DNA of 64,000 bases, taken from NCBI GenBank assembly GCA_963930655.1, contig OZ005617.1, positions 2,296,501-2,360,500 on the forward strand. Reading direction: 5' to 3'. Positions 23,533-36,419 of the stretch are shown one piece after another. This stretch comes from Myrica gale. Taxonomy: Eukaryota; Streptophyta; Magnoliopsida; Fagales; Myricaceae. The notes below the pieces were generated by a model that was not told the DNA's origin, ran no database searches, and saw only the letters and a list, made by a program, of their open reading frames with translations. Position 1 is the first letter of the stretch. Each line of letters starts with the position of its first letter. The translations under genes and the position numbers were made by a program.

Positions 23533-26500
23533 ATGAGGAATGATGGCCAGAAACAACAGCAGGGTAGTGTGCCGAGGTCAGGGCGGCCCAGCGGCTTTAT
23601 TCCGAGCTCGTTTCGCGCCATTTCCAGCTACCTGAGAATCGTGTCATCGGGAGCATCAACAGTTGCGAGGTCCGCGGCCTCGGTGGCATCATCAATTGTG
23701 GATAGGGATGATGGTGGCAATCATGATCAGGTGCGAGGTTTACTGGGTTTGCTGACTTTCGTTTAAGTGCAGTCAATTTAAGAAATATCCCTAACTTTTA
23801 GCTTTTCCCAATTGGAATTTGTTGTGTAAAAGTGGAGTTCTCGAGGGTGTGAAAAACTGAAAATCTATAATGTGATAATTTGTTTGTCCTGTATGTGCAA
23901 TGAGTGTTTATATGTTTGGGATGATTTGGTTGCATATTGCCCCGTGGAGAGAAAATACCTAAACTTCCTAATTGGGGAGCCATTAAATAAATGCAGGTCT
24001 AGTTTAGTATGCTAATAGAATAGAATAGTGGTAGAGAATCTTGATAGCCCGCTTTTCAATTTATGGGTATTTTCCACGTGAAATTTTCATGCAAAGCTTT
24101 GAATGTGGGAATACAAGGTGTTTGTGCCGTGGAAAGAAAATGGTTTGTTATGAGCTAGTTTATCTCCCAAGGCGATTGCTTTATTCTGATGGGTCTGTAT
24201 AAGTAATTGTGAAAAAGTACAGTTGTAAAGGGTTGGAAGGTTGTTGCTTGAGGTTGAAGGTATTGTGTATGATTGTTTGTAGCATGAAGATATGATTATT
24301 TGTTGACCCAACTTAGTAGATTGGATTGTGTGGCATGTGTGCGAAGCTGCTATGTCTTTGACAAACTTAAAAGTTGAATTTTTTGGAGTTAACTGTAGTT
24401 CAAATATGTACTTTCTGACCTTTTATTGTGGCTTGGCACTCTTCTTTAATGGTTGGATAGTATAGGAATCGCTAACAGTATGGTTTAATGGTTGATAGCG
24501 TGTTTTTTCTTGATAGTCGAGGACAGGTTGTCAGCTTATCATTTAGGATTTTTGTCGGTTGTGTGAGCTCATGCCGTGTGTTCTCACTCTATGGATTTAC
24601 ATTTTACATCAGCTAAGTAGTTTCTTAGGTCTTTATGAGGGTTGGGTTGTTTAGTTGCATAGAGTTGGACGGATGTAGCTTTTGTCGGTTGACCTGACAA
24701 CTTGTACCTGTATAAGTGTAAGGAGTTACCCTAACAATGATCGCCACCGTGGTTTCCCTTGGGATTGTTGGAACCGTTCCACGGTAGAGAAAGGGGGGGG
24801 AACAGAGGTCTTAGGTTGTTCGTTAATTGGCGAGGTTGTCAATATGCATTTGTTGCTCATTATTGTCTGCATTGGGTTGATGGTTGCCCATGTGCTTGCC
24901 TTTGAAGCTTTTCAAGAAAACATGTAAATTTCTTAATGGATAAAACTCTGGTCATGCATTGAGTAAATTAGTTGTGAGTTTAAGCTAAATGTTTTGTGCC
25001 CCATTTTTGTTTATTAAGTGATAGTCATTTCGTTGGCTCCATTTGGTTTAGTGAATTAGGTAATCTAATCAATAACAACATTGAGTGTTAATTTTCTTCT
25101 TATTATGCAGCACTGATGTGTTGGAAGAATTTTCTGTACAGTAACATTCATCATTACCTAATATTTCCTTTGAATTGAATTATGTTCTTAAAAATAACTT
25201 TCATACCAAATGAGCCTTTTAATCAAGACAGTTGCTCAAGAGTTGCTTCTTGGCTAGAAGTTAAGTGCAATTATATACGTAGACTTCTACAGAGTAAACT
25301 TGGTCAGGAAGTCCTGGAGTTGGTATGAAGTATAAAAGGATATGATTAATATTCTTCCTTTTGGAAAGATAATTTTATACAGAACTGCTGTGGATGGCAA
25401 ACTTCTATCATGTTATCATAAATCCAGGGAAAGACGTTTAGAAAAGTCTAATATCGGAGACATTGCGTGCATAGCTGGGACAGAAATAATTTGCACCTAA
25501 CATAGTGTTTGGAAGTAAAATTTTAGTAAACTTTTGTTAAAATTTTATGTTGGTGTTAAAAAAGAGGTGTATTGGAATTGATGAATGAGAGAGGAAAGTA
25601 AAGGTAAAATTTTGAAGTGTGTTTGGTAAATTAAAATTTTAACATCGCAAACGCCATAAATGTGTAATTGTGTGAGATCAGATGTGCTTTAGGTGGGCAT
25701 AAAGAGAGTTGCTGAGGTGTTATTGCGCTGTAATTGAGTTTAAAATAAGTTTTGTTGCAGTTCTTGTTTTAGTTGCAAAAATGTTTAGATAATGTAGAGC
25801 TATTTGTTTGGAAGTTTTGTCCTGTCATAATTTCACACCGATTGTCGACAATATTTACATCATATTGTTGGTGCCTGTCTTGTGTTAATGTGGATTAGTC
25901 ATGTTGCTTTATATTCTTCTTTGTTAGCTTTCTCTATATGTCTACATATTTGGGTGCGGTGGTGTTAGTCATACAGCTTTGATATGGATGATTCCTTCCA
26001 TATAAGTTGTACAATTGGAAATAACTTAATGTATTTCCACATAAAAATATAGGTGAACTGGGTCGGGTTCGACAAGTTAGAGGGCGAGGGAGATGTCGTT
26101 CGGCAAGTTCTACTACTCGCTTACCGGTCTGGTTTCCAGGTTTGGGATGTTGAGGATGCAGATAATGTTCGTGACCTAGTTTCCAGGCATGATGGTCCTG
26201 TTTCATTTCTGCAAATGCTACCGAAACCAATAGCATCAAAGAGGTTGCAAAGCAAGTTCGCAGACAGCCACCCCTTGCTGGTAGTTTGTGCTGATGGTTC
26301 CGTTTCTATAGGTAATAATGTTCATAATGGTTCAGCCACTCCTAGTAACGAGAGCTTCACAAATGGCCACGAACCTTTGAATGGCAGTTCCTCGCCTACT
26401 GCTGTTCGGTTTTATTCCCTTAGATCTCAATCTTATGTTCATGTGTTAAAGTTCAGATCTGTTGTCTACTCTGTAAGATGCAGTTCCCGAGTTGTTGCTG

Positions 26501-29500
26501 TTTCTCAAGCAGCTCAGGTATTTTTTTCTCATGTAATTTTCAATCATCCTTTTCTTCTGCCTGACCCATGTGTGAAAATGAAGAGTTATAAATTGCAGAT
26601 ACACTGCTTTGATGCAACAACACTGGAGAGGGAATATACCATTCTTACAAATCCTATAGTTACGGCGTGTCCTGGTTCTGGAGGCATAGGTTATGGTCCT
26701 CTTGCAGTGGGCCCCAGATGGCTTGCTTATAGTGGAAGTCCTGCTGTAGTCTCGAATTCGGGGCGTGTCAGTCCACAACATCTGACGTCTTCTGGAAGCT
26801 TTCCTGGTTTTCCTTCAAATGGCAGCATAGTGGCTCACTATGCAAAAGAATCTAGCAAGCAACTTGCTACTGGGATTGTGACTCTAGGAGACGTGGGTTA
26901 TAAGAAGCTGTCCAGGTACTGCTCTGAGCTTCTTCCTGATAATAATACTTCAATGCGATCGGGGAATCCTGGCTGGAAAGGAAATGGAACTGTCAATATC
27001 CATTTAACAGATGCAGAAAATGTTGGAATGGTACATTCTTTTCTCAACTTTTCTTGTACTGTTACTGAACCCACATATACATGCCTGCTCCGTGGCATTT
27101 ATGCTTTATTGCAAGTTTTGACTAGAATTCTTGTGCTTTGCTTTTGCTTCTTTGGCTTGGTGAAGGCATTCATCTGGACAGTAAAAGCTGTATGATATTT
27201 GTTGTCTTATTTGACCTGATATATATATGTCATAAAATATATATATTTACTTTTGATTATCAGGTCATTGTCAGAGATATAGTCTCCAAAACTGTTATTG
27301 CCCAGTTCAGAGCGCATAAGAGCCCTATTTCAGCATTATGCTTTGACCCAAGTGGTACCCTTTTAGTTACTGCTTCGGTCCAGGGGCACAATATAAATGT
27401 TTTCAAAATAATGCCTGAACTCCCTGGAAGCTGCTCTGCATCTGATGCAGGTTCATCTTACATACATCTTTACAGGCTGCAACGAGGTTTCACAAATGCA
27501 GTATGTATCGGATACTTGTTTCAAGGTTCCTTCTTGAATATGTCATTGTTATCCTTTTTCTTTTATCTGTTTTTGGGTGATTTTTCAGGTCATACAGGAC
27601 ATCAGTTTCAGTGATGACAGTAACTGGATTATGATCAGCTCATCTAGGGGAACAAGCCATCTGTTTGCTATAAATCCTCTTGGAGGATCTGTAAACTTTC
27701 AGCCTGCTGATGCTAATTTTACCATAAAAAATAGTGGTTTGGCCATTATGACTAATCCAGCAGTCCGTTGGCCACCTAATCAACTGAGCCTTTCTGAAGC
27801 TGGTCCTCCGGTTACACTTTCTGTTGTTAGCAGGATAAGGAATGGGAGTAATGGATGGAGAGGAACTGTAAGTGGTGCAGCAGCAGCTGCAACAGGCAGG
27901 ATGAGTTCCCTTTCTGGGGCTATTGCTTCTTCTTTCCACAAGTGCAGAGGCAACACTTCATACATGGATTGCAACAATTCGAAGGCAAAATATCACCTCT
28001 TGGTCTTTTCTCCTTCTGGTTCTATGACACAGTATGTATTGCGAACACCGATTTGTGTAGATCCTACAGCTTTTTTGTCTGTATCAAGGACTGCTCCTGA
28101 GTCACCTCCAGAATGTGATGCAAGATTAGTCATTGAGGCTATCCAGAAGTGGAATATATGTCAGAAACATAATCGAAGAGAGAGGGAAGATAATATAGAC
28201 ATATATGGTGAGAATGGAAATTCAGATACCAATAAAGTATATTCTAAAGGAGTGAAGAAGGGAAATAGCATCTATCCTGAAGTGGGGTCCACATTCTTGA
28301 AAGCAAAGGTCAGTCCTGAGGAGAAACATCATTTCTATATATCAGAAGCTGAACTGCAGATGCATCAACCACGGACTCCGTTGTGGGTGAAACCAGAGGT
28401 ATAAGTGTCCTCCAGAAGTGGAAGATGTGCGTTTGTTTTTTTTTTTTTACTTAATAAAAAAAGTAATGCATACAGTTTTTTTGACGTTTGGCATGTCCCC
28501 TGTTCTTGTATATTGTCTTACCAGATATACTTCCAGACGATGATAGTGGAAGGCACTGACAAAAATGAAGAAAATGGATCTGGGGGTGAAATTGAAGTTG
28601 AAAGGATTCCAACTCGCATGATTGAAGCAAGGTCAAAAGGCTTGGTTCCAGTTTTTGACTATCTTCCGACCCCCAAAATCCAACCAACAAGGTGCATGAA
28701 GTTTGAGTCCATCTATTGAACTTATTTCTTAGATGCAACTGTTGTTCATATACGATCAATTATGTTTGAGATATGTGGGTACCTGATTCTTTATGTTATC
28801 ATACTTGAAAAATGCATATCATAGATGAAGCATCATCTGTTGATTATAAGTGTGCTTCATGTACCAAAGAGCTTTAGCTTACATGTAAAAGATGTGTGGG
28901 TTCAAGAGCAAATGGGTGACATGCAACTTATCAATTGTATTGATCATCAAGTTTTTTAAAACGAACCGACAACCGATACCTGCCTGACCAACTAGGACAT
29001 GGGTGGATTTATGATGGGGAGTTGGGGGACACAGTATCCAGCCTCAACGGGTCGAGTTGAGAGGCTGGATAATCTGACAATAGCCTGGCTAACGTTTGTT
29101 TATATCTTTTTGAAAAAATAAAGTTAATTTTAGAAAGACCCTCTCTCCCTCTCTTCCTCATTCTTGTTGAGCCTTCTAGAGTGCTTGTGCATCCTCCTCT
29201 ACTCCTTCCCTCTTCACCTCTGCTGTTCATCATTGGCCACTCGTTAGTGTATTTGCCTCCTTCAGTCACCTGAGGTACCGCTGAATCTCTGTTCTTCCAC
29301 TCTTCCACCTACTGCCCTTGCTTCTTTTGCATTGTGATCAATCTGCCTTTAACCTTTTTCTCAGAAACTGAGAGCATATACCTCACCGAAGGGGGTTGGA
29401 TTAGGTGATTGACTCCCTGTTTTCACCAACATCAGTTGGTATAGGGCTGATTACCAACTAGGGGGATCAGTGATCGGCCCCGCTTCGTATTTTATTTTTG

Positions 29501-29922
29501 TGCACAATAGAGGGGGCCATTTCGTTAGTTATGAAGTATCATTTCTCTTGTCATACAGGAACCCTGTTCTAAACAGCAATGTTAGTGGCCAACTTCAGCA
29601 TCAGAGATCTGGGTTGTCTGCAAACGGCAGGTTTTCATGTGGGAGCAGCTCCGGCTCTCTTAACTCTATGACCGACAGTGGTGCTGTGCCGGCGGAATTT
29701 CAAAATGAAGTTGAAGAAACTGAATCTGATGGTCCTCGAATGCCAGTAGATACCAAGGGCTTTGTAAATACTGATGAAAGCCCAAAAACAAAGACTCGCC
29801 TTGAGATTGTAAATAATAAAGAGAGCTTAACAATGGATGCTCAACTCAAGTTTGTATATAGTAACAAAGAAGGCCTGAAAATGGAGAATCATTCTGAAGA
29901 TGAAGGTGGTGAGTTTGATTAG
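23533..29922 (+). CDS. ATG18F: Autophagy-related ATG18F-like protein (WD40 PROPPIN + BCAS3 domain)
   Basis: Seven exons: 23533-23730, 26053-26517, 26599-27030, 27264-27500, 27589-28398, 28525-28691, 29559-29922, giving 890 residues. The N-terminus is Ser/Arg-rich. A WD40 propeller follows, with blade phrases such as GFQVWDVEDADNV and the HKSPISALCFDPSGTLL region. In place of the usual PROPPIN FRRG motif the protein reads HLYRLQRGFTNA, which the f/g/h members share. A BCAS3-type C-terminal domain with IPTRMIEARSKGLVPVF comes last. By family knowledge, ATG18 proteins bind phosphoinositides (PI3P) and recruit ATG2 during autophagosome formation; the BCAS3-bearing members are plant-specific forms. 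The symbol F rests mainly on gene order (ATG18F is near IRX8 and ILR3 in Arabidopsis); at 890 residues the length is between those of F and G/H. Intron 1 is 2.3 kb. The start at 23533 is preferred over 23503 because relatives begin near MRNDG. Confidence 0.92.
25505..25655. mobile_element. MITE remnant in ATG18F intron 1
   Basis: An inverted pair GTGTTTGG ... CAAACGC brackets about 150 bp. Just inside each end lie inverted 'aaaatttta' phrases. The body is AT-rich with a central 'gatgaatgagagagg' block. A clear target-site duplication is not resolved (possible ATA on both sides). It belongs to the group of GTGTTTGG-ended MITEs common in plant introns. Confidence 0.45.
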
Positions 29923-32377
29923 AGGTATGTTATTTCCCATTCATTATATTTTTTTAGTGGTTCAAATAGTTTGTTGGATGAGATTGTACAAGTAATTTAT
30001 TAAAAATATCACACTGATCGAAGTGGGAATGCATTGCAGTATTAGTAAGCACTCAGAGAGCGATGCTATTGTTGCTTGACGCATACGAAGTTGAAGTTTT
30101 ATGCTATCGGCTAACATTAGCACAAGAATGCTATCTTGCACACTTTGTTGCACACCTGTGGTTTATGCTCGACTTTCAGGTCACCATTTCTAATTAAAAG
30201 AGAGATCACATTTCCTGGAATGTCAAAACTGCTGCTATTTATTTCGTTCGGTGTTACTGAAAATCTGGAATTGAGGCATGCGAGGAAAAACTCATGGTAG
30301 TTTGATTCTGTAATAACTTGGTAGTTAGACTGTCATAATCACGATCACATGTCATAAATATCTGGCGCTTCTTTCTTTTGGGATCTCTTTCTACCTCTTG
30401 TTTTCTACACAGTACTTGAATTTAACTGGACTTCTTCATGTAAATGGGTTGCCATGTTATCTTGTAGTCTACCTCTCTGGACATTGGGACACATTAAGTG
30501 CATACTCGGGCAATGCTAATCTTTGGATTTGGTGTCTTTTCTGTCTGAATCTAAAGCCTATTTGTTTCTTTTTACTCTGATAAAAGTGATAGCTTGTATT
30601 GGCATTAAGCTTATCACATCAGTACAGTACTAAAAGTCAGCAGGAGTACAATCGTTGTGCAAATAGACTCGTTTTAGATCTTTTTCATTAGGCTTGTCTG
30701 GATGCTCCTGTATCTCTTGATCCTTTGTGTTTTTTTGAGCCATTATTAACGTTCTATGAGATGGGGGTGGTATGATTGTCTCATGAAATTTTCATTTGTT
30801 AGTAGCCTAAGTTACCAAGCTTTTGGATGGTTTCAAGTAATGCAATCACAAATATTAATCATTGTACATCCTTTCTGTAATCATCTTTGAATTAATTTCC
30901 CTCATTGTAGTTTGAGTTACACTCTGTTCCCTTGTTATCAGGTGTGCAGATATTCTTTCATTCTCCTGTGGTGTTCATTAACAGTGTGGATAAAATGGGT
31001 GGAAATTTAGAGAACAGTGTGATGCGGAATTGTTGATACTTTCTTCCGAAGACTTTGTAAATAACCGACGATATATTTGAAAATAATCAGTGCTAATATG
31101 TAAATAATAGCGTCATGTAATGGCTCTTTCTACTGTTTCTTTATTTTACGAATTTAAATTTTATTCTCCTACCGCTCCTGGCATTTTTCTCAGACAAAAT
31201 GCTCGAGTTCTATGTTCTGGATTTGTATATGCTTTTTGCCTATAATTCTTTTATTGGATTTCTTCCCCATTCTTGCATCGAGTCTTTGGAGGTTTTAACC
31301 ATTTTGCCCCTTTTACGTCAGGTGATTTTTTTTCAGACCTAACCATGTTGTTCCCCGTGTCATCCGTTCAATCGGTTTGTAGGGCAAAAACAAGGACTTC
31401 ACATGTTTGTGGATTCGGGCATAGTTGCTTGGAAGTAATATATCAGTGCAAGCTTCCTCTTGGAGTTCTTTGAGGTGAATTTGGTGGACCCTTTTTGAGT
31501 TTACGACTGGAGGGAGAGTTGTGAAAAGAAAAAAAAAAAAAACCGACTGGGCGAAGATATCAAAGAAGATTGAAAGAGTGTTTGGAGAGCAGTTGCAAGC
31601 ACAGACTCCCTTCCGCATAAAGCAATGCACTGATGGGTTATTAGGAATGCAATGAACGTAATCTTTGAATAACGAAGGAACGAGGAGGAACCAGGAAAAG
31701 GAAAAACTCTTGAAACTGTGGTACTCTGAAATGGGGTGAAGGAACAAGCTGAGAGGAAGGAATTCAATATGCACTTCATGTCCTATGAGTTTGAAGATTG
31801 GATAAAACAGTTTTCTTTCAATCTGTTGCTCAAGCATCTGTCCTGCATTTGTACACAGAAACGTACATGAAGAGGTCCATAAACGATAAACATAAAGCTT
31901 GGATTTCATAACGAGTACCTATAAGCGAAATGCTTGAGGGAAACAAAAACAAAAAGTGTTTGCACGTCTACAAAGGGGGTAACCCTTGTCTCTCTGTTTT
32001 TTTTTTCACATCAAAACCATGAATCTTCTTCACTGCATCATAACAAAAATGGGGTTTAGATTCTTCATACAGCCAGTTCTTTTTTTTAAAAAAAAGACTA
32101 ACTCCGAATTTTATTAAAAACTCAATACTTATGGAGGAATGCCGTGATTATTTCCAAAACCAAACAGACGCTCAATAACAAAATAATGGACCCAAAGAAC
32201 CAAAAATTAAAATATTCATACTGTCAGCCAAGTGCTCACTTGTTATGGAGATGCGGCAGATGGCCCTGGTTCTAGTGACTGTTGGCCTGCAGTTGATTGA
32301 GGGAGATAGGAGGCTGATATAGGCGGTGAGCGGCAGAGAAAGAAACAGTCCAAGAAATTGAACACGTGGGAGGTTGG
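29923..32377. other. Spacer between ATG18F and the NLR pair; includes 3' UTR or alternative exon
   Basis: About 2.45 kb with no independent gene. The first kilobase probably contains ATG18F 3' UTR sequence, possibly spliced: a GTATG donor follows the stop codon at about 29928, and a strong AG acceptor lies at 30940-30941, followed by a 31-codon open frame ending at 31036. The remainder is AT-rich. It has short open frames that match nothing I know and no clear transposon ends. Confidence 0.45.
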
Positions 32378-35300
32378 TTATGGAGGGGTCAATGTTGACC
32401 TTCGTTTCCTAGTTCTCTTCACCGAGGTCAAAGACGAACTTCTATCTGGGTCAGCTGGATGAAAATAAGGCTGCAAAGTTAATTTTGTTTTGTCAGCATC
32501 CCACTCCAACGAGTCCCACCATGGTGATTCGCCTCTTATCTGTTTTATGGTCTCTGCATTTTGCTCAGTGAGAGGCAGCTTTATAAGAAGATTGCACTTG
32601 ATCACATCAACCTGCTCTAGACGTGGCCAAGTCTCTCCATCTCTGCAAAGAGTTATTAATTTGGGAAGGTTCTCCAGTTTCAATGTCCGTAAGTTTGGAA
32701 CAACAGGATCTCGACCCATGTGCTGCATTGAATGGTGATCGAAGAGCTGAGCTAACTTGAGACAGAAGCTTACTCTGATTTCTTCCAGGTTTGGCAGGGA
32801 GTGAATTGGGGAATCACAGTTGAGAAGAGAACACATTTTGGCACATCCGGTCACTTCAATTAATTTTAGTCTCAGAAATTTGAGCCCAAGATGCCCAACG
32901 AGTTCTGAAATGCTGCAAATGTGAGTCAGGCGTTCAAGATGAAGTTCCTCTAAATTTGGTAGCAAGTCAGACCTTGCAGTCCATCCTCCTAGTGGCAGTA
33001 AACTGCTGTTATAGTTGGCTATAGTAAGAGATTTTAAACCAGCAAAGCTGTGATTACTCTTGGTTACCAACTGTTCTAGCATTTCTTTCACTCCCAAACA
33101 ATCATTTAAGAGCAGAGAACTTGCATTCTTCAACAAACCCCCTATCTGTTCTCCCGAAAGATCAAAACCACCTATAGTTACTGTTTTGTCATGAGTGCTT
33201 TGTACGGAGACATCTTTATAGCTGGAACCAATTAAAAGCTGGAATCTTCTTAATCTCTTTATCCAGGAAAGATCTTTATAGCTGAGACATGGAAACGTCA
33301 CTAAATTGATGAATAAGACAAGTAGCCGCCGAAGGCATAGCAGCTCTTCAAAAGTAGTTTGGTCCTCTTGTACTGCTCCCTTCACACTGAACTGGAAACC
33401 ACTGTTTGTCATATCTAGAACTTCTAAATTAGACAACTTGGATATAATTCCAGCTTGAATGGTCTTTAGGTAGTGAGTGCGGGATAAGTTAAGTTGCCTT
33501 AAGTTGCTCAAGTTTTTCATCCCTATTGGCAGTTCATTGATAGGAGTTTCACAGAGATCTAGCACTTCAAGTCTACTAAGCCTTTCCAGTGGGATTAAGT
33601 CTACAAGATAGTGGCAATCCTTCAAAAGGAGAGCACGAAGTTGTCCAAGTTGAGGTAGAGAAAGAGGCAATGAGCGGATTCTTGTTCCACCAATATTCAG
33701 GACCTTGAGTGCCTCAAATCCCTCAAGGAATCTATCAGGAATTCTGTCAACAGAAAAATTACCTTGTAGTAATAGAGTTGAGGCCTCTGAGCAATTTATC
33801 ATACAATCAGGCAACCGCCTTATCTTGTTGTTCATGAAAGAAACTCTTTTAAGGGAATCTGATAACTCAGTAGCTGTGATCATACTCAAGCCCATCCCTG
33901 AGCGAACAAGGAATTTACACCCATCCTCAGACGAGGAGGAGGAGATCCATATAGCAACATCACGGACAACATCATGCATCTTCACCGTGTCCTTATGGGC
34001 ACCGTCTTCTAACAAACAAGCATCTTTTAGATCTTCAATCAGAGTGATTCCTCTATTGACTGAATCCTCATAGTTTTCTTGTTCATCTAGCAAACCTTCC
34101 GCTAGCCAGCATTGTAGTAGTTCACTGATTGCAATTGAGAAGTCTTCAGGAAACAAAGAACAGTACAAGAAACAAGGTTTTATGTTTTTACCTTGTAGCG
34201 AGTCATAACTCCACTTCAAAGGCTTATAGACCTCATCCTCGACGCCTCCTGTACAAGACATTGATCTTTGCAGCTCATTTAAGGCATGCTTCCACAACTC
34301 AACCTTTGTCTTTCCCCTCATAGCGGCTCCCACGATGATGATGGCCAAAGGCAATCCACAACATTCTCTAGCAACTGCCTCTGCTAATGGTCTAAAACGT
34401 TCTGACATGACCACCTCTCCTGCATTTGAACTGAATAATTGCCAAGCTTCTTCATCATTTAAACAATCCACTTTAACATCAACATCAGTCATCATGTACC
34501 TACAAATATCCCGAAACCGAGTCGTGAATATGATCTTAGAACCCGTATGAACTTCAAGCCGGGGGATCCCCAAACGGTCCAAGTCAATTTTCTCCCAAAT
34601 ATCATCTAGAATAAGTAGAAAGTTTTCCTCAAGCTCCAGCCTTTGGTAAAGTTGACTGGCCAATCTCTCCGTACTTTCACCCTTTTTCAACTGTAAATCT
34701 AATCTCTCAGCTATTTGTGTTTGGACTTTTTTCATGTCAAAATTCTTTGAAACAGTAGCCCATATGACGATACCAAAAGGCTGCATGGAAGAATTACTCT
34801 TGAGCTTATTGTTCAAGTTTCTTACCAGAGTGGTCTTGCCGATTCCTCCCATACCCCAAATACCAATCCTCCGAACCTTAGGATCGGACAATAGAGCCAT
34901 AGTTTCGGCTAGATTTTTTGATGCCGTTGTTTGATCTTGAATTGAAGGTCCAGGAATATGCTCCACTGCTGTTGGTGCTGAACAATTGATAGCCACGTTA
35001 CCAGTGTGAGAAATTCCAGCTTCTAGAAGCCTCTCCATCTCCGAGAGCTTTTTTGCCACCTCCCTGCTCATCCTATAAATATTCAAGGAACATCGTGAAA
35101 CCTGTACTGCTTGAATCTGATCGACTTCAAGCAGAAGCTCTTCAACCTCCTTAAGCCACTCTATAACTTGAGTCCTTAGCACTTTCCCTTCTCTCCGACT
35201 CCTTTCCGTTTCATTTTTGACATCATCTCTGAAAGCAGCAAGGGATTTCATCTTCTCCTTCAAAACATTCACGTTTGACCGGTATTTGAAAATGTTCTTG

Positions 35301-35383
35301 ATTCTAGAATAGAGAGGGCCACAAACAACTTTGCTAGTTTTGACCACTACATCACCAACAATCGAACCCAATGCCTCTTCCAT
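32378..35383 (-). CDS. CC-NBS-LRR disease resistance protein (At4g27190-like), intact
   Basis: A single-exon gene of 1001 residues. Order of parts: a helical coiled-coil (about 1-130) with a WLKEVEELL stretch; an NB-ARC domain with P-loop GMGGIGKTT (177-185), kinase-2 LLILDDIW (256-263), RNBS-B GSKIIFTTR (281-289), GLPLA (343-347), RNBS-D CFLYCSLFPEDF (404-415) and MHD (469-471); then leucine-rich repeats (about 520-940) and a basic tail with KRTRKRR. Family knowledge: CNL receptors sense pathogen effectors or guarded host proteins, exchange ADP for ATP at the P-loop and trigger defence and cell death. This subclass resembles RPS2/RPS5-type proteins. All key NB motifs are present, so it should be functional. 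The basic tail could act as a nuclear signal, but that is a guess. It lies about 1 kb from its truncated paralogue in the same orientation. Confidence 0.96.
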   Translation of the reverse strand: MEEALGSIVGDVVVKTSKVVCGPLYSRIKNIFKYRSNVNVLKEKMKSLAAFRDDVKNETERSRREGKVLRTQVIEWLKEVEELLLEVDQIQAVQVSRCSLNIYRMSREVAKKLSEMERLLEAGISHTGNVAINCSAPTAVEHIPGPSIQDQTTASKNLAETMALLSDPKVRRIGIWGMGGIGKTTLVRNLNNKLKSNSSMQPFGIVIWATVSKNFDMKKVQTQIAERLDLQLKKGESTERLASQLYQRLELEENFLLILDDIWEKIDLDRLGIPRLEVHTGSKIIFTTRFRDICRYMMTDVDVKVDCLNDEEAWQLFSSNAGEVVMSERFRPLAEAVARECCGLPLAIIIVGAAMRGKTKVELWKHALNELQRSMSCTGGVEDEVYKPLKWSYDSLQGKNIKPCFLYCSLFPEDFSIAISELLQCWLAEGLLDEQENYEDSVNRGITLIEDLKDACLLEDGAHKDTVKMHDVVRDVAIWISSSSSEDGCKFLVRSGMGLSMITATELSDSLKRVSFMNNKIRRLPDCMINCSEASTLLLQGNFSVDRIPDRFLEGFEALKVLNIGGTRIRSLPLSLPQLGQLRALLLKDCHYLVDLIPLERLSRLEVLDLCETPINELPIGMKNLSNLRQLNLSRTHYLKTIQAGIISKLSNLEVLDMTNSGFQFSVKGAVQEDQTTFEELLCLRRLLVLFINLVTFPCLSYKDLSWIKRLRRFQLLIGSSYKDVSVQSTHDKTVTIGGFDLSGEQIGGLLKNASSLLLNDCLGVKEMLEQLVTKSNHSFAGLKSLTIANYNSSLLPLGGWTARSDLLPNLEELHLERLTHICSISELVGHLGLKFLRLKLIEVTGCAKMCSLLNCDSPIHSLPNLEEIRVSFCLKLAQLFDHHSMQHMGRDPVVPNLRTLKLENLPKLITLCRDGETWPRLEQVDVIKCNLLIKLPLTEQNAETIKQIRGESPWWDSLEWDADKTKLTLQPYFHPADPDRSSSLTSVKRTRKRRSTLTPP

Positions 35384-35696
35384 GCCGAAACTTTGCTAAG
35401 TGAGATGCCAAATCCACTGAAAGATTCACGACCAAGGAGCTGCAAAAGAAAACGCGTTTTCTAGGGGAGAAACCACCGGAATGGCGCTCTGGGACAAACT
35501 ACTCGTGCTTTCGCTTTCTCTAGAGGACGTTCAGGGCCCCTTTGGAGAGTTCTCCAGCAACGAAAGGTCAAATGTATACTTTTTTTTTCTGGAGTAGATT
35601 CCCTTTTTGTGATGTCTAAACACTGTTGCCGTGAATCAGTCTCAAAGGTAATTCAGGGCCAATTCTGATCTATAGCAATTTCCATTGCTTCACCAA

Positions 35697-35909
35697 CTAA
35701 AAGTACGATTCATTACACGAGACGGCCAAGTACGATTCATTGCTGCGAATTGCTTCGTCAAAATTAATTTTAATCCATCCTTGATCGGAAGGAATCCACC
35801 GAAGAGAATTAGAACTATCCATCTGGTCCCATGCAATAATCTGTTCCCGATACCTCCTGTTGATCGCTAGTTGAATACTATCTTCAAGTATAAAAGTAGC
35901 CCCATACAT
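35697..35909 (-). mobile_element. LINE fragment: RNase H-like domain start
   Basis: The minus-strand frame reads RWIPSDQGWIKINFDEAIRS, the standard opening of the RNase H domain found at the 3' end of plant non-LTR retrotransposon ORF2 (W.P..GW.KIN.D). The reading stops soon after, so only about 70 residues remain. A short direct repeat ('gtacgattcatt') lies inside. It is a decayed scrap between the two NLR genes. No poly(A) tail or target duplication is seen. Confidence 0.6.
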
Positions 35910-36419
35910 CTTCGCAAAACATATACACGCTTAAAACATTTGATTTAAATTTCTTGAATACTTAAAACATTTCTTCCAGCCTAATTGTTCAATCATATCG
36001 AAATGAATTTGCCATTTTAAATGCAAAATAGACTACAAGCAATATTTGAATTCAGGACTGCTGCTTTAATATTCATTTTTTTTTAAATGTATTCTCTAAC
36101 ACCATGAAAAACACATATTTTGTACGGAAAAACAGGTTCTAAGCTATTCAGAAGAAAAAAAAAATCTTTTTGCACAAATTAGCGTACTTGATACAGTGAA
36201 CATGGGAAAAGCTGAAAAAATTACACCAAATTGACTCACCATTCTCGCCAAATAACATTCAAAATTCCATACAAGTTATGATAAAAGGCGTGTCATTCGA
36301 GCTCTTTGAAACAGAAAGAGAGAGAAAACTGTGTCGGACACCCGTTTTTGGATGGGGGGTGGGAAGGAGGAGGCGGTGCTGGGCCGTGAACTTCATCAGC
36401 TCGCAAGTCGGTCTGAGTA

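Noticed and set aside
31313-31909. 198-codon minus-strand frame between ATG18F and the NLRs
   Set aside because: Composition is hydrophobic and Phe/Ser-rich from T-rich DNA, with no domain and no related frame nearby; not supported as a gene.
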